From Halictus rubicundus (taxonomy: Eukaryota; Arthropoda; Insecta; Hymenoptera; Halictidae), in NCBI RefSeq assembly GCF_050948215.1, contig NC_135152.1, positions 10,264,310 to 10,328,309 on the forward strand: a stretch of DNA of 64,000 bases. Direction: 5' to 3'. How positions within the stretch are numbered: the stretch's first letter is position 1; each line of letters starts with the position of its first letter. Shown here one piece after another: positions 63,446 to 64,000 of the stretch. Made by a program: the position numbers and the translations under genes. A model generated the notes under the pieces. That model was given only the letters and a program-made list of their open reading frames with translations, did not search any database and was not told the DNA's origin.

Positions 63446-63665
63446 CTTATGAAAAATATGATTTTATTATCAACGATAATTGTAATTAAACATTTGGCGT
63501 GAGTACTTTCTACTTTTATAATTTTTGTAACTATGTATTTTACAATAAAATATTTGTTTTACCTATAAAGTGATTATTATTTTTAGTAGGATACTATAAA
63601 GAGAATTGTATCCCTTCTTTTGCATTATGTTATAAAATAAATATACAAATTTTATTAGTTTACCA
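63446..63665 (+). other. 3' UTR of the 1,182-aa protein gene with poly(A) signals
   Basis: AT-rich sequence after the stop codon carries AATAAA hexamers at 63544-63549 and 63636-63641. Either would give a short 3' UTR of about 120-220 bases. Transcription most likely ends here. Confidence 0.5.
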
Positions 63666-64000
63666 GACCACTGTTCCTACGTATATGTTTCCTTATTAAA
63701 CACATACAAAGTTTGGTCTAGTACCACTGAAAAACATAAACCTACGTAATTATAAGGGGATTATTGTTAAAACAATCGATTGGAAAGAAAAGATATTTAA
63801 ACGCGCCACGTGCCGCACGTAACTTAAGATTTTCTTACGATCTGTTGCGTCAGATCCGTCTATCTGAAAACAGGCTCGAAAGGGAGCTACTCGGCCGGGA
63901 ACGAGGACACCAGCGCTAGGGAATGGCGATACGTCACGGTCGTTTCTGAAAGCACAGACGCAGTGGCGTATCACGCGTAAATCATTGACAAATCACGCTT
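63666..64000. other. Intergenic end of window
   Basis: No coding sequence is supported. CpG content climbs again from about 63.8 kb, and a CACGTG E-box lies at 63807-63812, so a neighbouring gene's promoter may begin here. A short imperfect inverted pair (ACCAGACCA near 63662 and TGGTCTAGT near 63714) could be a small hairpin or a MITE scrap. Confidence 0.3.

Noticed and set aside
1..64000. tRNA genes, rRNA, CRISPR arrays
   Set aside because: I looked for tRNA arm patterns and regular spaced repeats and saw none convincing. A dedicated tRNA scan would be more sensitive than reading by eye.

Overview
The window is arthropod nuclear DNA, most probably from a hymenopteran and perhaps a bee. Three multi-exon, intron-bearing animal genes lie in the last 20 kb. 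The first 44 kb holds no coding sequence I can support and is littered with small inverted-repeat DNA transposons, several with TTAA or TA target sites as in piggyBac-type and mariner-type elements. The CpG-rich intergenic DNA beside CpG-poor, AT-rich gene bodies is the pattern expected of Hymenoptera with gene-body methylation. The assignment to order is inference; the genes and repeats are read from the sequence.

Layout. 1-44,423: non-coding. It contains microsatellites, a 1.28-kb mariner relic (18,819-20,100) apparently nested inside an older TTAA-bounded element, a scatter of MITEs (2.6, 4.0, 7.3, 9.7, 10.8, 12.5, 16.4, 22.7, 24.5, 25.0, 29.5, 31.7 and 33.0 kb), and one GC-rich stretch near 5 kb that could be a first exon. 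44,424-49,065 (minus): a complete 13-coding-exon gene for CstF-77 / Suppressor of forked (713 aa). 49,401-49,615: a long hairpin upstream of it. 51,424-57,599 (minus): a complete 8-coding-exon B-type nuclear lamin gene (597 aa, CaaX terminus). 58,723-59,065: a 343-bp hAT-type MITE with an 8-bp target duplication, lying in the divergent intergenic region. 59,383-63,445 (plus): an 8-exon gene for a 1,182-aa Ser/Asn/Lys-rich protein I do not recognise, with many proline-directed phosphorylation motifs in a basic C-terminal part.

The exon models were built by hand from splice sites and reading phase; every junction keeps frame and the totals divide by three. CstF-77 and lamin are housekeeping nuclear proteins in tandem on the minus strand, and the third gene is divergent from lamin. 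Nothing indicates that the three act in one pathway. The most interesting points are: the hAT element that landed in a CTCF-like motif and left a motif-like sequence at both ends; the long hairpin between the su(f) promoter and the lamin 3' end; the single outsized su(f) intron in a gene known in Drosophila to regulate itself by intronic polyadenylation; the nested mariner; and the sharp change in base composition at about 44 kb.
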